Part shown: positions 8,698 through 17,523 of the stretch, in pieces
Position numbering within the stretch: position 1 is the first letter of the stretch
Layout of the letters: the number at the start of each line of letters is the position of its first letter
Source: Henriciella aquimarina
GTDB lineage: Bacteria; Pseudomonadota; Alphaproteobacteria; Caulobacterales; Hyphomonadaceae
Direction of reading: 5' to 3'
DNA: 64,000 nt
Assembly: GCF_002088975.1 (NCBI RefSeq)
Contig: NZ_NCST01000077.1
Span: 1-64,000, forward strand
Translations under genes and position numbers: made by a program
The notes under the pieces: model-generated
What the model saw: only the letters and a program-made list of their open reading frames with translations
Databases searched by the model: none
What the model was told of the DNA's origin: nothing

Positions 8698-9384
8698 CTA
8701 AAAGCCGGTCACATTGGCAATGAAAAATTTTGATGTGAGACCGTTGGATTTTGACGAACCGTCCCACTGGTTTCGCTGGAAGGATGTAAATGACCCCGAA
8801 TAAATTTTCCTGTCGACAAGTCCTACGCCCTTTGAAACCTCCCCGCTCGATGGGTGGATTTGACAGCCGGTTGCGGTCAGGTTTGCCTCCAGCGAGGTGG
8901 CCTGCGCTGGCGGAGGAGGAAGAGAGATGCGTGTGTCGCTCATGCTGACGGCCTCCTGCAAAGCGGCATATGTGCCGCTCGGAAGATCGAGGCTGCTCGT
9001 TGCGTCATCCAGAATGCCGACAATATTCAGTGGCTTCTGCGTGGCGTCATAGACCTTTGCCCCGCTAGCGTCGAACACCTGAAGCCCAAACGACGGCGAC
9101 ACGCTCTGAAAGCCGAACACATAGTAGTGTATCTGATTGGCGCTCCCGCCTGTGCTATGGATGTCGACGGATCCAGAGCGTTTCACATTCAGGATCGCCG
9201 GAGATGCGCACCGAAATGCCAGCAATTCGCCAGCGGCCAGGGAAACCGTCGCCTTTGAGGGACCGCCTGGAATTATTTCCGTTGGCGAAATAGAGCCCTT
9301 CCTGAGAAAGACCGGCACCTTGATATTACTGTCGAGTTGAAGCGACCCGTCTTCCCTGAAGAGCTGCAGTCCCTGCGGCATCAC
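8698..9384 (-). CDS. Tail tip/fibre protein
   Basis: 228 residues, beta-rich. It begins with PQGLQLF and repeats a GLQVFDASG motif near residue 102. The same motif opens the next protein and closes the large 1060-residue tail protein. The three genes overlap or nearly overlap, and the shared motif suggests a set of distal tail or receptor-binding components. No enzymatic motif is visible. Confidence 0.6.
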   Translation of the reverse strand: MMPQGLQLFREDGSLQLDSNIKVPVFLRKGSISPTEIIPGGPSKATVSLAAGELLAFRCASPAILNVKRSGSVDIHSTGGSANQIHYYVFGFQSVSPSFGLQVFDASGAKVYDATQKPLNIVGILDDATSSLDLPSGTYAALQEAVSMSDTRISLPPPPAQATSLEANLTATGCQIHPSSGEVSKGVGLVDRKIYSGSFTSFQRNQWDGSSKSNGLTSKFFIANVTGF

Positions 9385-9704
9385 ATGACCCCGTAATAGA
9401 TGGTGCAGGCTGGCGCCGTGTTTCCGGCCGGCGCCGCATCACGGCTCCAGCTAAGCGTGTTTCCAGTGAACGAAATATCAGGGGCCGTCGGATGCGCCGA
9501 AAAGGACCACATCGTCTCTGATCCGGAGAACTCCATAACTGGAAACGCAAATGGTTCAGCCTGACTAAAAAGAGAATTGTCGACGCTACCGGATGAGCCC
9601 GCCGCCGCCGAAAAGGATCCCAGTATCCGCGCCACAAGACTTGTGGTATCGAGGATACAATTTCCACTGGCATCGAATACCTGCAAGCCTTGTGGCATTA
9701 CCAA
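9381..9704 (-). CDS. Tail tip/fibre protein, short paralog
   Basis: 107 residues starting PQGLQVFDASG, then a low-charge beta-type sequence. It overlaps the stop of the upstream tail gene and the start of the downstream fibre gene by four to seven bases, so the three are translationally coupled. Confidence 0.6.
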   Translation of the reverse strand: MVMPQGLQVFDASGNCILDTTSLVARILGSFSAAAGSSGSVDNSLFSQAEPFAFPVMEFSGSETMWSFSAHPTAPDISFTGNTLSWSRDAAPAGNTAPACTIYYGVM

Positions 9705-12700
9705 ACCCCCATTCGGACTCGCAGCGTCCCGCTGGCGTCATATACCCTGATCTGGTTGTCTTCGATTTCGGTCCGAGCACCACTTGTCGCGGTTCGCAGA
9801 AGCCCGATTGTCCCCGTGATCGCCGCAAGTGACGGCACAGCAAGATAGGCCGGCCCTAGTTCATTTAGAGTCGCTAGCGCGCCCTGTCCCTGGAAGCCCG
9901 CCGCAACGTGGTCGCCGGTTACGTCCGCATCGTCTTCAATGCCAAGCAGCTTGTAGTCGATGGCTGGCAGCGGGCCGAGCGCGCTCTGTGTCGTCGGGAT
10001 CTGCGCGATATAGGCGTAGTGATACCAGGCCTGCGAATAGACCGTGCCGGACAACCCGAAGGAGAGATCGAGATAAAACTCATTGGTGCCCGCGGACGCC
10101 CCGGAGACGTCGAAATACCCTTCGATAAGCTGGGTGGCGGCTGTTCGCGCAAAGGTGAAGCTGTAGCGCGAGACATTCGAAGCGTCCCGCAGCCGGACGG
10201 TGATGCTGGTGACGCTGGAAAACGTGCTGACGAGGATCTTGTAAGCAAACCGCCCATCCGGCAGCACCATGTTTGTCCGGCCCGATCCGCTCGTCAGGCG
10301 GATGAAGAAATATGGCTGCGTCTCGTCGCTCTCGACCGGGATGGCGCTCAGCCCACGCAACACGGCATGCGCGCGGCTTGTGTCCGTCGTTCTGACATTG
10401 CCCTGCGGTGTATAAAGCGCCGGGCGGCTGGCCTGATGCGGCATGGCATACTGTTCTGGAAGCCGGTTTAGCGGCGCCGCCTCCTGACGCACCACATCAT
10501 TTGACGCATCGCCTTCACTCGCCGTCGCCCCCCAGTCCTGTCCGATAATGGCTGCGGCTGTATTGTAAAACGTGACGTCGGCATTGTCTTCCGGCTTGCC
10601 GGATCCAGTCACACCGGACCACGCGACAACGCCGGCGCTTGTTGCCGTCGCGTTCGCGGTCGTCGTTACCGTCTGGAATGACGACCAGTCGCTGCCGCGG
10701 CGGCCGTCGATCCCCCGGAACCGGAAAGCGTAGACTGTCGACGGCAGGAACCCGGCCAGCGTGAGGCTCGCCCGCAGCGCATCGAACCGGACATATTGTG
10801 GTTGCCCGCTAATGCCACCGCTGCCGTCAGAGACGCCGAACTCGACTTCGATCACCTCGGCCAACACTTCAGTAAGGTCGGTCGGCAGGCTCTGTGTCAG
10901 CCTTACGCCAGGCGTCACGTTGCTGGACCCAAGCTCGACGGCGGTCAACGAAACAGACGGCACCTGCACGATCGGTAGCGCCGTCTGCGGAAACGCCGGC
11001 GGCACAGACAGGTCAACAGCCGTCTCCTCATCCCAAACGAGCTGGTCCGGGTCGACCTCACAGGCCATGACCCGGATACTGCCGTCCAGGAAGCGTTCGA
11101 CCTCTTCGCAGATGAAGGTCTTGCCCCCCGGAAACCCACGAATGACACTCTCGCGCACAAACCACTCGCCCGGCGCGATCACGCGGGCCTTGACGCCATA
11201 AGTCTCCTCCAGTTCGAAGATGCGGCGGCTGTCCTCGATCTTCAGCTTCGCAATGCGCTGGGAGCGCTCGCCGCTGATCTCCATGTCGAGGTCCAGCGTG
11301 TCGCTGATCTCGCCATTGTCGTCAGCGACATAAGCGCTGATCGAGACTTCCGGATAGTCGTCTTTCTTGTAATCATTGGCAGGATTTATGAAACGCCCCG
11401 AGAGCGTATTCACCATGTCGTCGATACGCCCGCCAGGGTCGGCAATGCTTTCGCTGTCGCGAATGGTGTCTCCGTCAGTCAGCGTGATGACCGGCGTGCG
11501 TTCGATCGGTGGGCGAATGGAAATGCGGCCGCCCTGGTCGATAGCACGCGCGGCCATCTGGTCGGCGATCTTCTGCAGGTTCTTGGCATGGTCATCGTCA
11601 GCCGAGAGAATGCCGTTGACCTCGTAACGCTTCTGCGTTCCGCCGCCCTTCAGGGCGACCAGCTCGTCGCAATGATCGGCGAGGCTCTCGAACTCGGCAT
11701 AAGGCACTGCATCGACCGGCTCGCCCACGCCGAACCACATAGCAGACGAGCCTGATGTTATCCGGATGCCTGACCGGTAGTGATCGGCAGCGACCATCGC
11801 GTTCGTGGAATATTCCCACGTTGCCGGATCATCCCAGCGGTGTGAACCAGATCCGCCGGCCGTTGTGTCCTTGCGGCGGTCGTAGAGGAGTGCTCCCTCG
11901 CCGCTGAAGCGGTAGTCGAAACTCTCCGGAAGGTCGCTATCCCAGAGATGTTCGACGATCACATACGCGACACCGCGCAACCGGTGGCTGCTGGTCCAGG
12001 TCGAGGCCGATCCGACGAGGTAGGAATCTGCCGTCTGGTCTGGGCGGCCGTCATAGAACGTCACCCAGCAACGCTGTTCGTTGTTGCCTTCGAGATAGAC
12101 GAGTGTACGCACGCCATGGCTCAGCGCGGAATTGCGGGCGAGATAGCCGTTGATCCAGACCTTGTCGAGCTTGTTGATCCGGTGATCGGCGAGCGCGAAG
12201 ACGCGCTGGAAATACTTTCTCTGCTGGCCGCCAGTGAAGGCGGCAACAAAGGTTCCGGACGTCGCGAACCGCCCGAAAGCCAGCTCCCGCGGCGCCGGCT
12301 CATATTCCTCCTGGAGTTCGACACGGACGGTGCCGGCCTTCTTGTGCTTGGTTCGCCAAGGCAGCGTGGCGCCCTCAAGCTGGGCGATGAGGTCGAAGCC
12401 CTTGTCGCCCGCGAAAACGGCCTTCTGGCCGGCCGGTGAGCGCGTCTCCATGCGCCGCTCGAGATAGGCGAGCGCCCCGCTCTCGATCTCCATCGTGATG
12501 ATCGCCGGATCATCTTTCTTCAGGGCGTCGGAAAGGTTGCGAATGCGGCCACGCTCATCTTCGAGCACGTCGCCATCATCCGGACTGTCACCAGCGTCCC
12601 ATGCGAGACGGCGCAGCCGAACGGCGCGATTGCGCCACTTCTCATCGAGAAGGCTGCCAATGGGGTCGGAATTATCGCTCTGGCGAGAGCTGTCGAACTC

Positions 12701-12880
12701 CAGCTCAAGCTTTTCAGACTTGAGTGACGACTTCCGCTTCAGGCTCTCTGGCGGCGTCCAGCGCGTGCCGAGTCCTGTATATGTATTGCCGTCGAAACTG
12801 ACGGAGCCAGTGCCCGACCACCAGCGCAATGTCTCATCGTCGAGCGTGATATCGAGAAACCAGCGAGCTTGCCTCGTCAT
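9698..12880 (-). CDS. Large central tail-tip / host-specificity protein
   Basis: 1060 residues. It is the largest tail protein after the tape measure and has the position of lambda gpJ. The N-terminal 200 residues resemble baseplate-hub type domains, the middle has fibronectin-III-like beta segments (YVRFDALRASLTLAGFLPSTVYAF), and the C-terminus ends in RVYDASGTLRVRMGVW, a motif shared with the next two proteins. It probably forms the tail tip that binds the receptor and joins to the tail tube. Confidence 0.72.
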   Translation of the reverse strand: MTRQARWFLDITLDDETLRWWSGTGSVSFDGNTYTGLGTRWTPPESLKRKSSLKSEKLELEFDSSRQSDNSDPIGSLLDEKWRNRAVRLRRLAWDAGDSPDDGDVLEDERGRIRNLSDALKKDDPAIITMEIESGALAYLERRMETRSPAGQKAVFAGDKGFDLIAQLEGATLPWRTKHKKAGTVRVELQEEYEPAPRELAFGRFATSGTFVAAFTGGQQRKYFQRVFALADHRINKLDKVWINGYLARNSALSHGVRTLVYLEGNNEQRCWVTFYDGRPDQTADSYLVGSASTWTSSHRLRGVAYVIVEHLWDSDLPESFDYRFSGEGALLYDRRKDTTAGGSGSHRWDDPATWEYSTNAMVAADHYRSGIRITSGSSAMWFGVGEPVDAVPYAEFESLADHCDELVALKGGGTQKRYEVNGILSADDDHAKNLQKIADQMAARAIDQGGRISIRPPIERTPVITLTDGDTIRDSESIADPGGRIDDMVNTLSGRFINPANDYKKDDYPEVSISAYVADDNGEISDTLDLDMEISGERSQRIAKLKIEDSRRIFELEETYGVKARVIAPGEWFVRESVIRGFPGGKTFICEEVERFLDGSIRVMACEVDPDQLVWDEETAVDLSVPPAFPQTALPIVQVPSVSLTAVELGSSNVTPGVRLTQSLPTDLTEVLAEVIEVEFGVSDGSGGISGQPQYVRFDALRASLTLAGFLPSTVYAFRFRGIDGRRGSDWSSFQTVTTTANATATSAGVVAWSGVTGSGKPEDNADVTFYNTAAAIIGQDWGATASEGDASNDVVRQEAAPLNRLPEQYAMPHQASRPALYTPQGNVRTTDTSRAHAVLRGLSAIPVESDETQPYFFIRLTSGSGRTNMVLPDGRFAYKILVSTFSSVTSITVRLRDASNVSRYSFTFARTAATQLIEGYFDVSGASAGTNEFYLDLSFGLSGTVYSQAWYHYAYIAQIPTTQSALGPLPAIDYKLLGIEDDADVTGDHVAAGFQGQGALATLNELGPAYLAVPSLAAITGTIGLLRTATSGARTEIEDNQIRVYDASGTLRVRMGVW

Positions 12881-13488
12881 CGCAGCACCTGCTCCGCCTC
12901 GATGCGGAAGCTCCAGCGCTTGAAGCCTTCACGAATGCGCGGCTGCTCTATCAGCCGAAACTCCCCAAGCGCCTGTATCCGGCGCGGAGACGACCCGCCA
13001 GCCTCCGGGGTTACGGGCCTTGGCCAGACCTTGCACTCAATCACGCCCGCCGCGCTTGCCGTCGCCTCTTCAGTGACCTGCCCGATCCAGTAGCCACCGC
13101 CTGCTGTGATGTAGGAAATCATGTCACCGGGATAGGCCTTCCTGTTGGCTCCATAGCTTGAGAGCTTTATGATTGAACTGGAAACGCTGACAGCGTCCAG
13201 ATAAAGGCCAATGTCAGATGTGATCTGGAGGTCGCGCGGCCTCGGCCGGAAGGTCCGCCAGATCGTGAAGGTCAGGTCATGCAGCCGGCGCCTGGCAAGA
13301 AAGCTGTCCCAGTCGTCGAAATGGGCGCGGTCCTTGATGTCGACGTCCAGCTCGATCCGCCAGAACGGCTCGCCGATCTCGATAACGTCGGCCTCACCGG
13401 CATTTGACGCAATCTGGGTCTGGTTTTCGACGCGGCTCCATTGGGCCTCGACAATGCCGAGGCAGGGTGCCTGCTCACCTGCACTCAT
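12877..13488 (-). CDS. Minor tail protein
   Basis: 203 residues, predicted beta-rich. It precedes the tail tip gene with a four-base overlap, so it is likely co-translated and part of the distal tail. No specific family recognised. It is the last tail gene before the cargo island that separates it from the tape measure. Confidence 0.55.
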   Translation of the reverse strand: MSAGEQAPCLGIVEAQWSRVENQTQIASNAGEADVIEIGEPFWRIELDVDIKDRAHFDDWDSFLARRRLHDLTFTIWRTFRPRPRDLQITSDIGLYLDAVSVSSSIIKLSSYGANRKAYPGDMISYITAGGGYWIGQVTEEATASAAGVIECKVWPRPVTPEAGGSSPRRIQALGEFRLIEQPRIREGFKRWSFRIEAEQVLR

Positions 13489-13506
13489 GGTCTACCTTTC
13501 GGGCAA

Positions 13507-13531
13507 AGAAAAAGCCGCTTCGGAGGGCGGC
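13507..13531 (-). terminator. Intrinsic terminator before the tail tip operon
   Basis: Minus-strand stem GCCGC...GCGGC followed by TTTTTCTTT. It faces leftward transcription arriving from the cargo island, so tail tip genes must be reached by read-through or by a promoter between here and 13488. Confidence 0.6.
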
Positions 13532-13553
13532 GTGAAAAAGATTCACGTCAGAC

Positions 13554-13595
13554 TTGACTTTGTATCACGGCGTGATACGTATCACTTCATGATAC
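13554..13595 (+). promoter_or_regulatory. higBA promoter with two tandem perfect palindromes
   Basis: A -35-like TTGACT at 13554-13559 is followed by two directly abutting 17-bp palindromes, GTATCACGGCGTGATAC (13562-13578) and GTATCACTTCATGATAC (13579-13595). The second contains the higB start codon. Antitoxin binding would cover both the -10 region and the start, as expected for autoregulation. Confidence 0.75.
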
Positions 13596-13870
13596 AGAGC
13601 ACCAAGGGCGATCTGATCAAGCAGGTTCTGACCGGCAAGACCCGGAAAGGCTTCCCGTCAGAGATCCTGAAAGTTGCGACACGCAAGGCCGCAATGCTTC
13701 AGGCCGCTCACGTTCTGGACGATCTGAGAGTGCCGCCGGGAAACCGGCTGGAAGCCCTCAAGGGCGACCGTGCGGGACAGCACTCGATCCGGATCAATGA
13801 CCAGTGGCGCATCTGTTTCATCTGGACCGAAAACGGCCCCGAAGACGTTGAGATTGTCGACTATCACTGA
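13589..13870 (+). CDS. higB: HigB-type toxin (RelE superfamily mRNA interferase)
   Basis: 93 residues. The C-terminal half has the HigB signature: PPGNRLEALKGDRAG, then HSIRINDQWRICFIW and the terminal EDVEIVDYH. HigB cleaves mRNA on translating ribosomes. It precedes its antitoxin, the inverted toxin-antitoxin order typical of higBA. The ATG lies inside the second operator palindrome and only a few bases from the likely transcription start, so the mRNA may be nearly leaderless. It is read opposite to the tail genes around it. Confidence 0.9.
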   Translation: MIQSTKGDLIKQVLTGKTRKGFPSEILKVATRKAAMLQAAHVLDDLRVPPGNRLEALKGDRAGQHSIRINDQWRICFIWTENGPEDVEIVDYH

Positions 13871-13883
13871 AAGGAGCATTCAG

Positions 13884-14174
13884 ATGGTCAGCCTTCAAAC
13901 ACCGGTACATCCGGGCGAAATTCTCAAGCACGAGTTCATGGACCCGATGGGCGTGAGCGCGGGCCGCCTTGCCAAGCATATCGGCGTGCCCCGCACGCGC
14001 ATCGAGCGCCTGGTCAAGGAAAAGACGGCTGTGACGCTCGATACAGCAAAGCGCCTGGCCGCAGCCTTCGGGACCACGCCAGAGTTCTGGATGAACATTC
14101 AGATGAACTACGATCTCATCGAAGACGGTGCGAAGGTCGACGTGTCAGACATTGAGCCGCTGGTGGCGGCGTAA
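13884..14174 (+). CDS. higA: HigA-type antitoxin
   Basis: 96 residues of XRE-type HTH: TPVHPGEILKHEF, ISAGRLAKHIGVPRTRIERLV-like helices, and FGTTPEFWMNIQMNYDL, all diagnostic of HigA/VapI. It neutralises HigB and represses the operon. It starts 13 bases after higB with AAAGGAG just upstream. Confidence 0.92.
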   Translation: MVSLQTPVHPGEILKHEFMDPMGVSAGRLAKHIGVPRTRIERLVKEKTAVTLDTAKRLAAAFGTTPEFWMNIQMNYDLIEDGAKVDVSDIEPLVAA

Positions 14175-14181
14175 TGATGAA

Positions 14182-14201
14182 AGCCCCGCCGGAGCGGGGC
14201 T
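14182..14201. terminator. Hairpin between convergent higA and the leftward cargo genes
   Basis: AGCCCCGC at 14182-14189 pairs with GCGGGGCT at 14194-14201 around a four-base loop. It lies 8 bases after higA, with only a weak T-rich stretch on the minus-strand side, so it is probably a bidirectional terminator. Confidence 0.6.
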
Positions 14202-14211
14202 GGGTGATGGG

Positions 14212-14733
14212 TTAGGCGGACTTGGGGATCGGCTTCGCCGCCTGCTCACGAAGAACGAGGCCGATAGGATCATCCCGGCGCTCGTCCGCCATGAAGGGGG
14301 CGAGATAGTTGTGCAGCTGCTCGATGCTTTGCAGCTTGCGCATGTCGGCGGCGATCTGGCCACGAAGCATTGAAAGGTTCGCTTCCAGCTGGCTGAAGGA
14401 CGCGTCCTCGATGGGCGTCCAGAGTGGCGCGTCCTCGTCATCATCATCCGTGTACGGGATGGCAATGGCGGCGGGCAGCTTCACGCCGGCAAGCTCATAG
14501 GGCATTTCAAACTGCGGAGACTTCAGCTCGTCGCGGTCGGACTTGAGCGCGCGGCGCGCCCATCCGGCGAGAGCCTCTTTCATGAGCATATCCTTTGCGT
14601 CCTCTATAAGGTCGGCGTGTCTGTCCATCACCTCCTCGACGAGCGCTCGTGTCGTCATCGCGCCCTTGGCGCGAAGTTCGAGGGCTATCTGGCTGACGAT
14701 GGTCCGTAGCTTAGCCCGTTGCTGATTGGTCAT
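14212..14733 (-). CDS. Hypothetical protein, partner of the ParB-like gene
   Basis: 173 residues, helical, with an acidic central stretch (TDDDDEDAP) and no membrane segment. It overlaps the 3' end of the ParB-like gene by 23 bases, so the two are coupled. Not recognised; a DNA-binding or ParB-accessory role is only suggested by context. Confidence 0.5.
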   Translation of the reverse strand: MTNQQRAKLRTIVSQIALELRAKGAMTTRALVEEVMDRHADLIEDAKDMLMKEALAGWARRALKSDRDELKSPQFEMPYELAGVKLPAAIAIPYTDDDDEDAPLWTPIEDASFSQLEANLSMLRGQIAADMRKLQSIEQLHNYLAPFMADERRDDPIGLVLREQAAKPIPKSA

Positions 14734-15559
14734 GGTTGACCTCCTGAATTGCCTGAAGAAATGCCATCAGCCGGGGCGCGCGTTCGCGGACCTGTTGGAT
14801 GGTGTAGGGCAGCGCATCGCGGAGAAATTCCTCTCCGGTCATGCCTGCCTCGTCCGCCTGCCTCAGCCCACCATTGATGTCCTGGACCTTCTCGATGATG
14901 TGCTGCTGCATCTTGCGGGCGAGTTCGGGGTCGTCGAGGCTGTAGCCCTCACCCTTCTTGATCCGGCTGACGGCCTTGTTGCGGGCCTTCCGGTCAAGCT
15001 GGATAACTTCGGCCTGAACCTCTTTCGGCTGAGCGGCTATGGTCGCGGCCGCAGAGATCGAGATTTCCTCGTCATCCATCTTGCCGATGAGTTCAGGGAC
15101 TGCGCTCTCGATGACGCTCTTTGCTCGCTCGTAGGTGGTGCCCGACCCGAAACCTGAGCCTTTGGCGGCAAGGTCGCGGTTACGGCCCTGCGGAACTTCG
15201 GCGCAATTGACCCTAAGTTGGTCGGTGCGCTGCCCCTGTCGTTCGCCAAGCATCCGCTCGACGGCCTCGCCGATGGCGACACGCTCGGATATAGTGAAGT
15301 CCTTGCGGACCTCGTTTTCGTCATGCTCACCCTCGATGATGGACGTGACATTGACGATGCGGGCTTCGATTTCTGCCAGTCCGAGAATATCCCGGCACGC
15401 CGTGAGCCGGCGCTCACCGAAGACGAGAAGCCCGTCCTCGGTGACGCCGACAGGCTGGAGCAGCCCCTGTTTCGCGATGCTGTCGGCCAGAGGTTGCAGG
15501 TCGCCCAGCTCGCGGCGGTAGCGTTCGCCGACTCGTATGTCGTCGATTGGCATGAGCAT
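14711..15559 (-). CDS. ParB/Spo0J-like nuclease-domain protein
   Basis: 282 residues. The N-terminal ParB domain shows MPIDDIRVGERYRREL, IAKQGLLQPVGV and the nucleotide-binding box FGERRLTACRDILG (GERR type). HTH-like segments follow. In plasmids such proteins load on parS; in phages relatives also act as transcription regulators. No ParA is visible in the window, so a partition role is doubtful. It belongs to a leftward cargo cluster with the S24 protein. Confidence 0.8.
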   Translation of the reverse strand: MLMPIDDIRVGERYRRELGDLQPLADSIAKQGLLQPVGVTEDGLLVFGERRLTACRDILGLAEIEARIVNVTSIIEGEHDENEVRKDFTISERVAIGEAVERMLGERQGQRTDQLRVNCAEVPQGRNRDLAAKGSGFGSGTTYERAKSVIESAVPELIGKMDDEEISISAAATIAAQPKEVQAEVIQLDRKARNKAVSRIKKGEGYSLDDPELARKMQQHIIEKVQDINGGLRQADEAGMTGEEFLRDALPYTIQQVRERAPRLMAFLQAIQEVNHDQSATG

Positions 15560-15598
15560 ATGCCAGTCTCCTTTCCTGATTGTGCCTGATCGGCGGTC

Positions 15599-15835
15599 CT
15601 AGTCCGCCAGTGCCTTGAGCGCCGCGACCTGCGACCGCATCATTGAGAAGGTGCAGGTCAGGGCCTCGTTGAAGCCCTCGCTGGTGCCCGCCTGCCCCGC
15701 ATGTTTGATCCGAGCCCACAGCTCGTCCTGCATCGCTTCCGCACAGGTGATCATGCCGTCGATGAGCGACGCGGCCTCGTGAATGCCGTCCACCATGTCG
15801 AGAGCGTCGGATTGCTTGATGTTGATGACTGTCAT
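15599..15835 (-). CDS. Hypothetical helical protein
   Basis: 78 residues, predicted as two or three helices, no known family. It lies between the S24 protein and the ParB-like gene in the same direction. The ATG at 15835 is preferred because its N-terminus overlaps the upstream gene less. Confidence 0.5.
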   Translation of the reverse strand: MTVINIKQSDALDMVDGIHEAASLIDGMITCAEAMQDELWARIKHAGQAGTSEGFNEALTCTFSMMRSQVAALKALAD

Positions 15836-15846
15836 GTCCGTCTCCC

Positions 15847-16221
15847 TCAAACGCGCTTGAAGATGCCCTTCACCCGGCCCATCAGGGCCAGCGAGGCACG
15901 TTCCGTTGAGACGAACTGCTCGTCATAGTTCTTGTTGTCGCCGAAGATGCGGACCTGTCCGGGCATCAGCTGCACGCGGCAGACCTTCGCCACACCGGGC
16001 ACGAACTCGAAGACCGCAAGACCATCAGACAGGCTGTCATTGCAGGGATCGACCAGAACCATGTCACCGCTGCGAAGATACGGGAACATGAAGTCGCCCT
16101 GGACTTCCTCGACATAGCTGTCCTTGGACGGCTCTGACATTGCATTGTGCTTTGCGATGAGCGCCGAAACAGGATCGGACTCGACAAAGCGGCGGGGATT
16201 CTCAAAAGAAGGGTTAGCCAT
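15847..16221 (-). CDS. S24/LexA-type peptidase domain protein lacking an HTH
   Basis: 124 residues covering only the C-terminal beta-fold of LexA/CI repressors. SGDMVLVDP follows the usual catalytic serine box, although the usual GDSM is replaced by QGDFMFPYL; a catalytic lysine would lie in VCRVQL. There is no DNA-binding domain. It is divergent from a ribbon-helix-helix protein, which may supply DNA recognition. It could be an anti-repressor or decoy for the main CI. Confidence 0.65.
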   Translation of the reverse strand: MANPSFENPRRFVESDPVSALIAKHNAMSEPSKDSYVEEVQGDFMFPYLRSGDMVLVDPCNDSLSDGLAVFEFVPGVAKVCRVQLMPGQVRIFGDNKNYDEQFVSTERASLALMGRVKGIFKRV

Positions 16222-16294
16222 TGTGACCTCTAGGCAGGTTGCTTTGGTTAGAGCCGGGCAATGGACTGGTACTCCTTGCCCGGTTCGCAATTTT

Positions 16295-16319
16295 ATGACA
16301 TTAGAAAGTCATGACGTCA
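16295..16319. promoter_or_regulatory. Palindromic operator between S24 and RHH genes
   Basis: ATGAC (16295-16299) and GTCAT (16308-16312) form an inverted repeat, immediately followed by the perfect palindrome TGACGTCA (16312-16319). The cluster overlaps the start of the RHH gene and lies in the divergent intergenic space, so RHH autoregulation is likely. Confidence 0.55.
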
Positions 16320-16493
16320 ACAGATAACATCAAAAAGTCAAAAAAGGGCCGACCGCAAGTCGATACGACTGCGCTGACCCTGCGACTTTCCAATGAGCTG
16401 CTGGAGCGTCTCGACGCGCATCGCCGGACGCTTGAGGACCTACCTAATCGGCAAGAGGCCATACGCCGCCTACTGGAGGCGGAGCTGCCATAG
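16311..16493 (+). CDS. Ribbon-helix-helix (CopG/Arc-like) regulator
   Basis: 60 residues. A basic N-terminal tail precedes the beta-strand ALTLRLSNELLERLDAHR and helix EDLPNRQEAIRRLLEAEL, a typical RHH core. Likely a dimeric DNA-binding repressor of its own divergent promoter region. It is one of four rightward genes in this leftward part of the phage. Confidence 0.8.
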   Translation: MTSTDNIKKSKKGRPQVDTTALTLRLSNELLERLDAHRRTLEDLPNRQEAIRRLLEAELP

Positions 16494-16495
16494 AA

Positions 16496-17047
16496 TTAGA
16501 TTTCCAGCTTCTCCTGAAGCATCGACCACACTTGGTCGGGCCCAAGCGGCATGTGTTCGTCAAAGTGTTCCACGGCACCCTCTTTATAGATCTGCTCCAC
16601 GTCTTCTTCGGTCATTTTCCCCTTGCGGCAGCAAATACCGATGTAATGTGTGATTGTGGCGTTCACCCCCATGTAGAGGCTATCGTTCACATCAAACGGG
16701 GGGCGGTCATCGATTAGGCCTACGATTTTGCCGCGCCTTTCATAGACTCCTAGGTTTCTGGGCCCATTTGCGTCGTAAACACTCACCGCCAAGTAGTAGA
16801 GAATGGCGTCTCGGTAGCGTTTCAGTCGGTGCAAATACCGTGCGCGGTGAAGCAGGGCGTTTCTAGCCAGCCCCATCTGCCAGTGCTCATCATAGTAGGC
16901 GCGCTCGGCATCGAATATCTCTAACTGCAATTCTTCCGCAGACGGTTCGCGCTTCTCTCGCTTCCTGAAAGCCTTTCGATACGCCTTCAATTGCTTTTCG
17001 ATGCTACCCTTTACGATGAGGTCAACCTGAAACTGCGAGTCACTCAT
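16496..17047 (-). CDS. Hypothetical cargo protein
   Basis: 183 residues, helix-rich and charged, no signal peptide. The middle resembles a short TPR-like pair (ARYLHRLKRYRDAILYYLAVSVYDANG). It overlaps the preceding lipoprotein gene by four bases, so the two are co-translated. Its base composition looks less GC-rich than the adjacent tail genes. No function recognised. Confidence 0.55.
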   Translation of the reverse strand: MSDSQFQVDLIVKGSIEKQLKAYRKAFRKREKREPSAEELQLEIFDAERAYYDEHWQMGLARNALLHRARYLHRLKRYRDAILYYLAVSVYDANGPRNLGVYERRGKIVGLIDDRPPFDVNDSLYMGVNATITHYIGICCRKGKMTEEDVEQIYKEGAVEHFDEHMPLGPDQVWSMLQEKLEI

Positions 17048-17523
17048 TGCCCGCGCTTCACCTGATTAACGATCCAGTCGGTGTGCGTCTCGCCGTCTAT
17101 CTCAACATTCCAGCCGTCGTCTGCTGAAAACTCTCCGTTGGGACCGCCTTCGACGGTGCAGATCACTGCCCCACGAAGCGGCACACCCATCGAGTTTTGG
17201 GCGTCATACTCAATGTATAGCCGCAGGTTCGTCGCTTTGTATTGTTCCCCGCTCGTGGCGCGCGCCAAGTCACTTCTGAGACGGGCCTGGCGAACCCGAG
17301 AGTCGATGTCGTCGCGATCTTCCAATGACTCTAGCTCAGCGCGGATAACTTGCTCAGCCGGAAGAGGAACCTTTTGATGATCTGCTGTAGCTTCGATGAG
17401 CTCAAAAGTGCTGGGCGCCTTCAGCCGCTTCTTTATGGCGTCTACGCAGGCCGATTGGAATTTCGCTTCCCCGCCCCCACAGCCGGCCAACATCACGGCC
17501 ACCAGAATGATCAGTTTTTTCAT
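17044..17523 (-). CDS. Small lipoprotein in cargo island
   Basis: 159 residues with a short signal peptide and a clear lipobox (VMLAGCGGG, Cys15). The remainder carries one more cysteine pair candidate and no recognised family. It precedes the helical protein at 16496. Lipoprotein cargo genes in prophages can alter the cell surface or block superinfection; that is inference here. Confidence 0.65.
   Translation of the reverse strand: MKKLIILVAVMLAGCGGGEAKFQSACVDAIKKRLKAPSTFELIEATADHQKVPLPAEQVIRAELESLEDRDDIDSRVRQARLRSDLARATSGEQYKATNLRLYIEYDAQNSMGVPLRGAVICTVEGGPNGEFSADDGWNVEIDGETHTDWIVNQVKRGQ

Noticed and set aside
14711-15559. Phage-plasmid partition system
   Set aside because: A ParB-like gene is present but no ParA and no parS-like repeat set, and the element is integrated in a tRNA with integrase.
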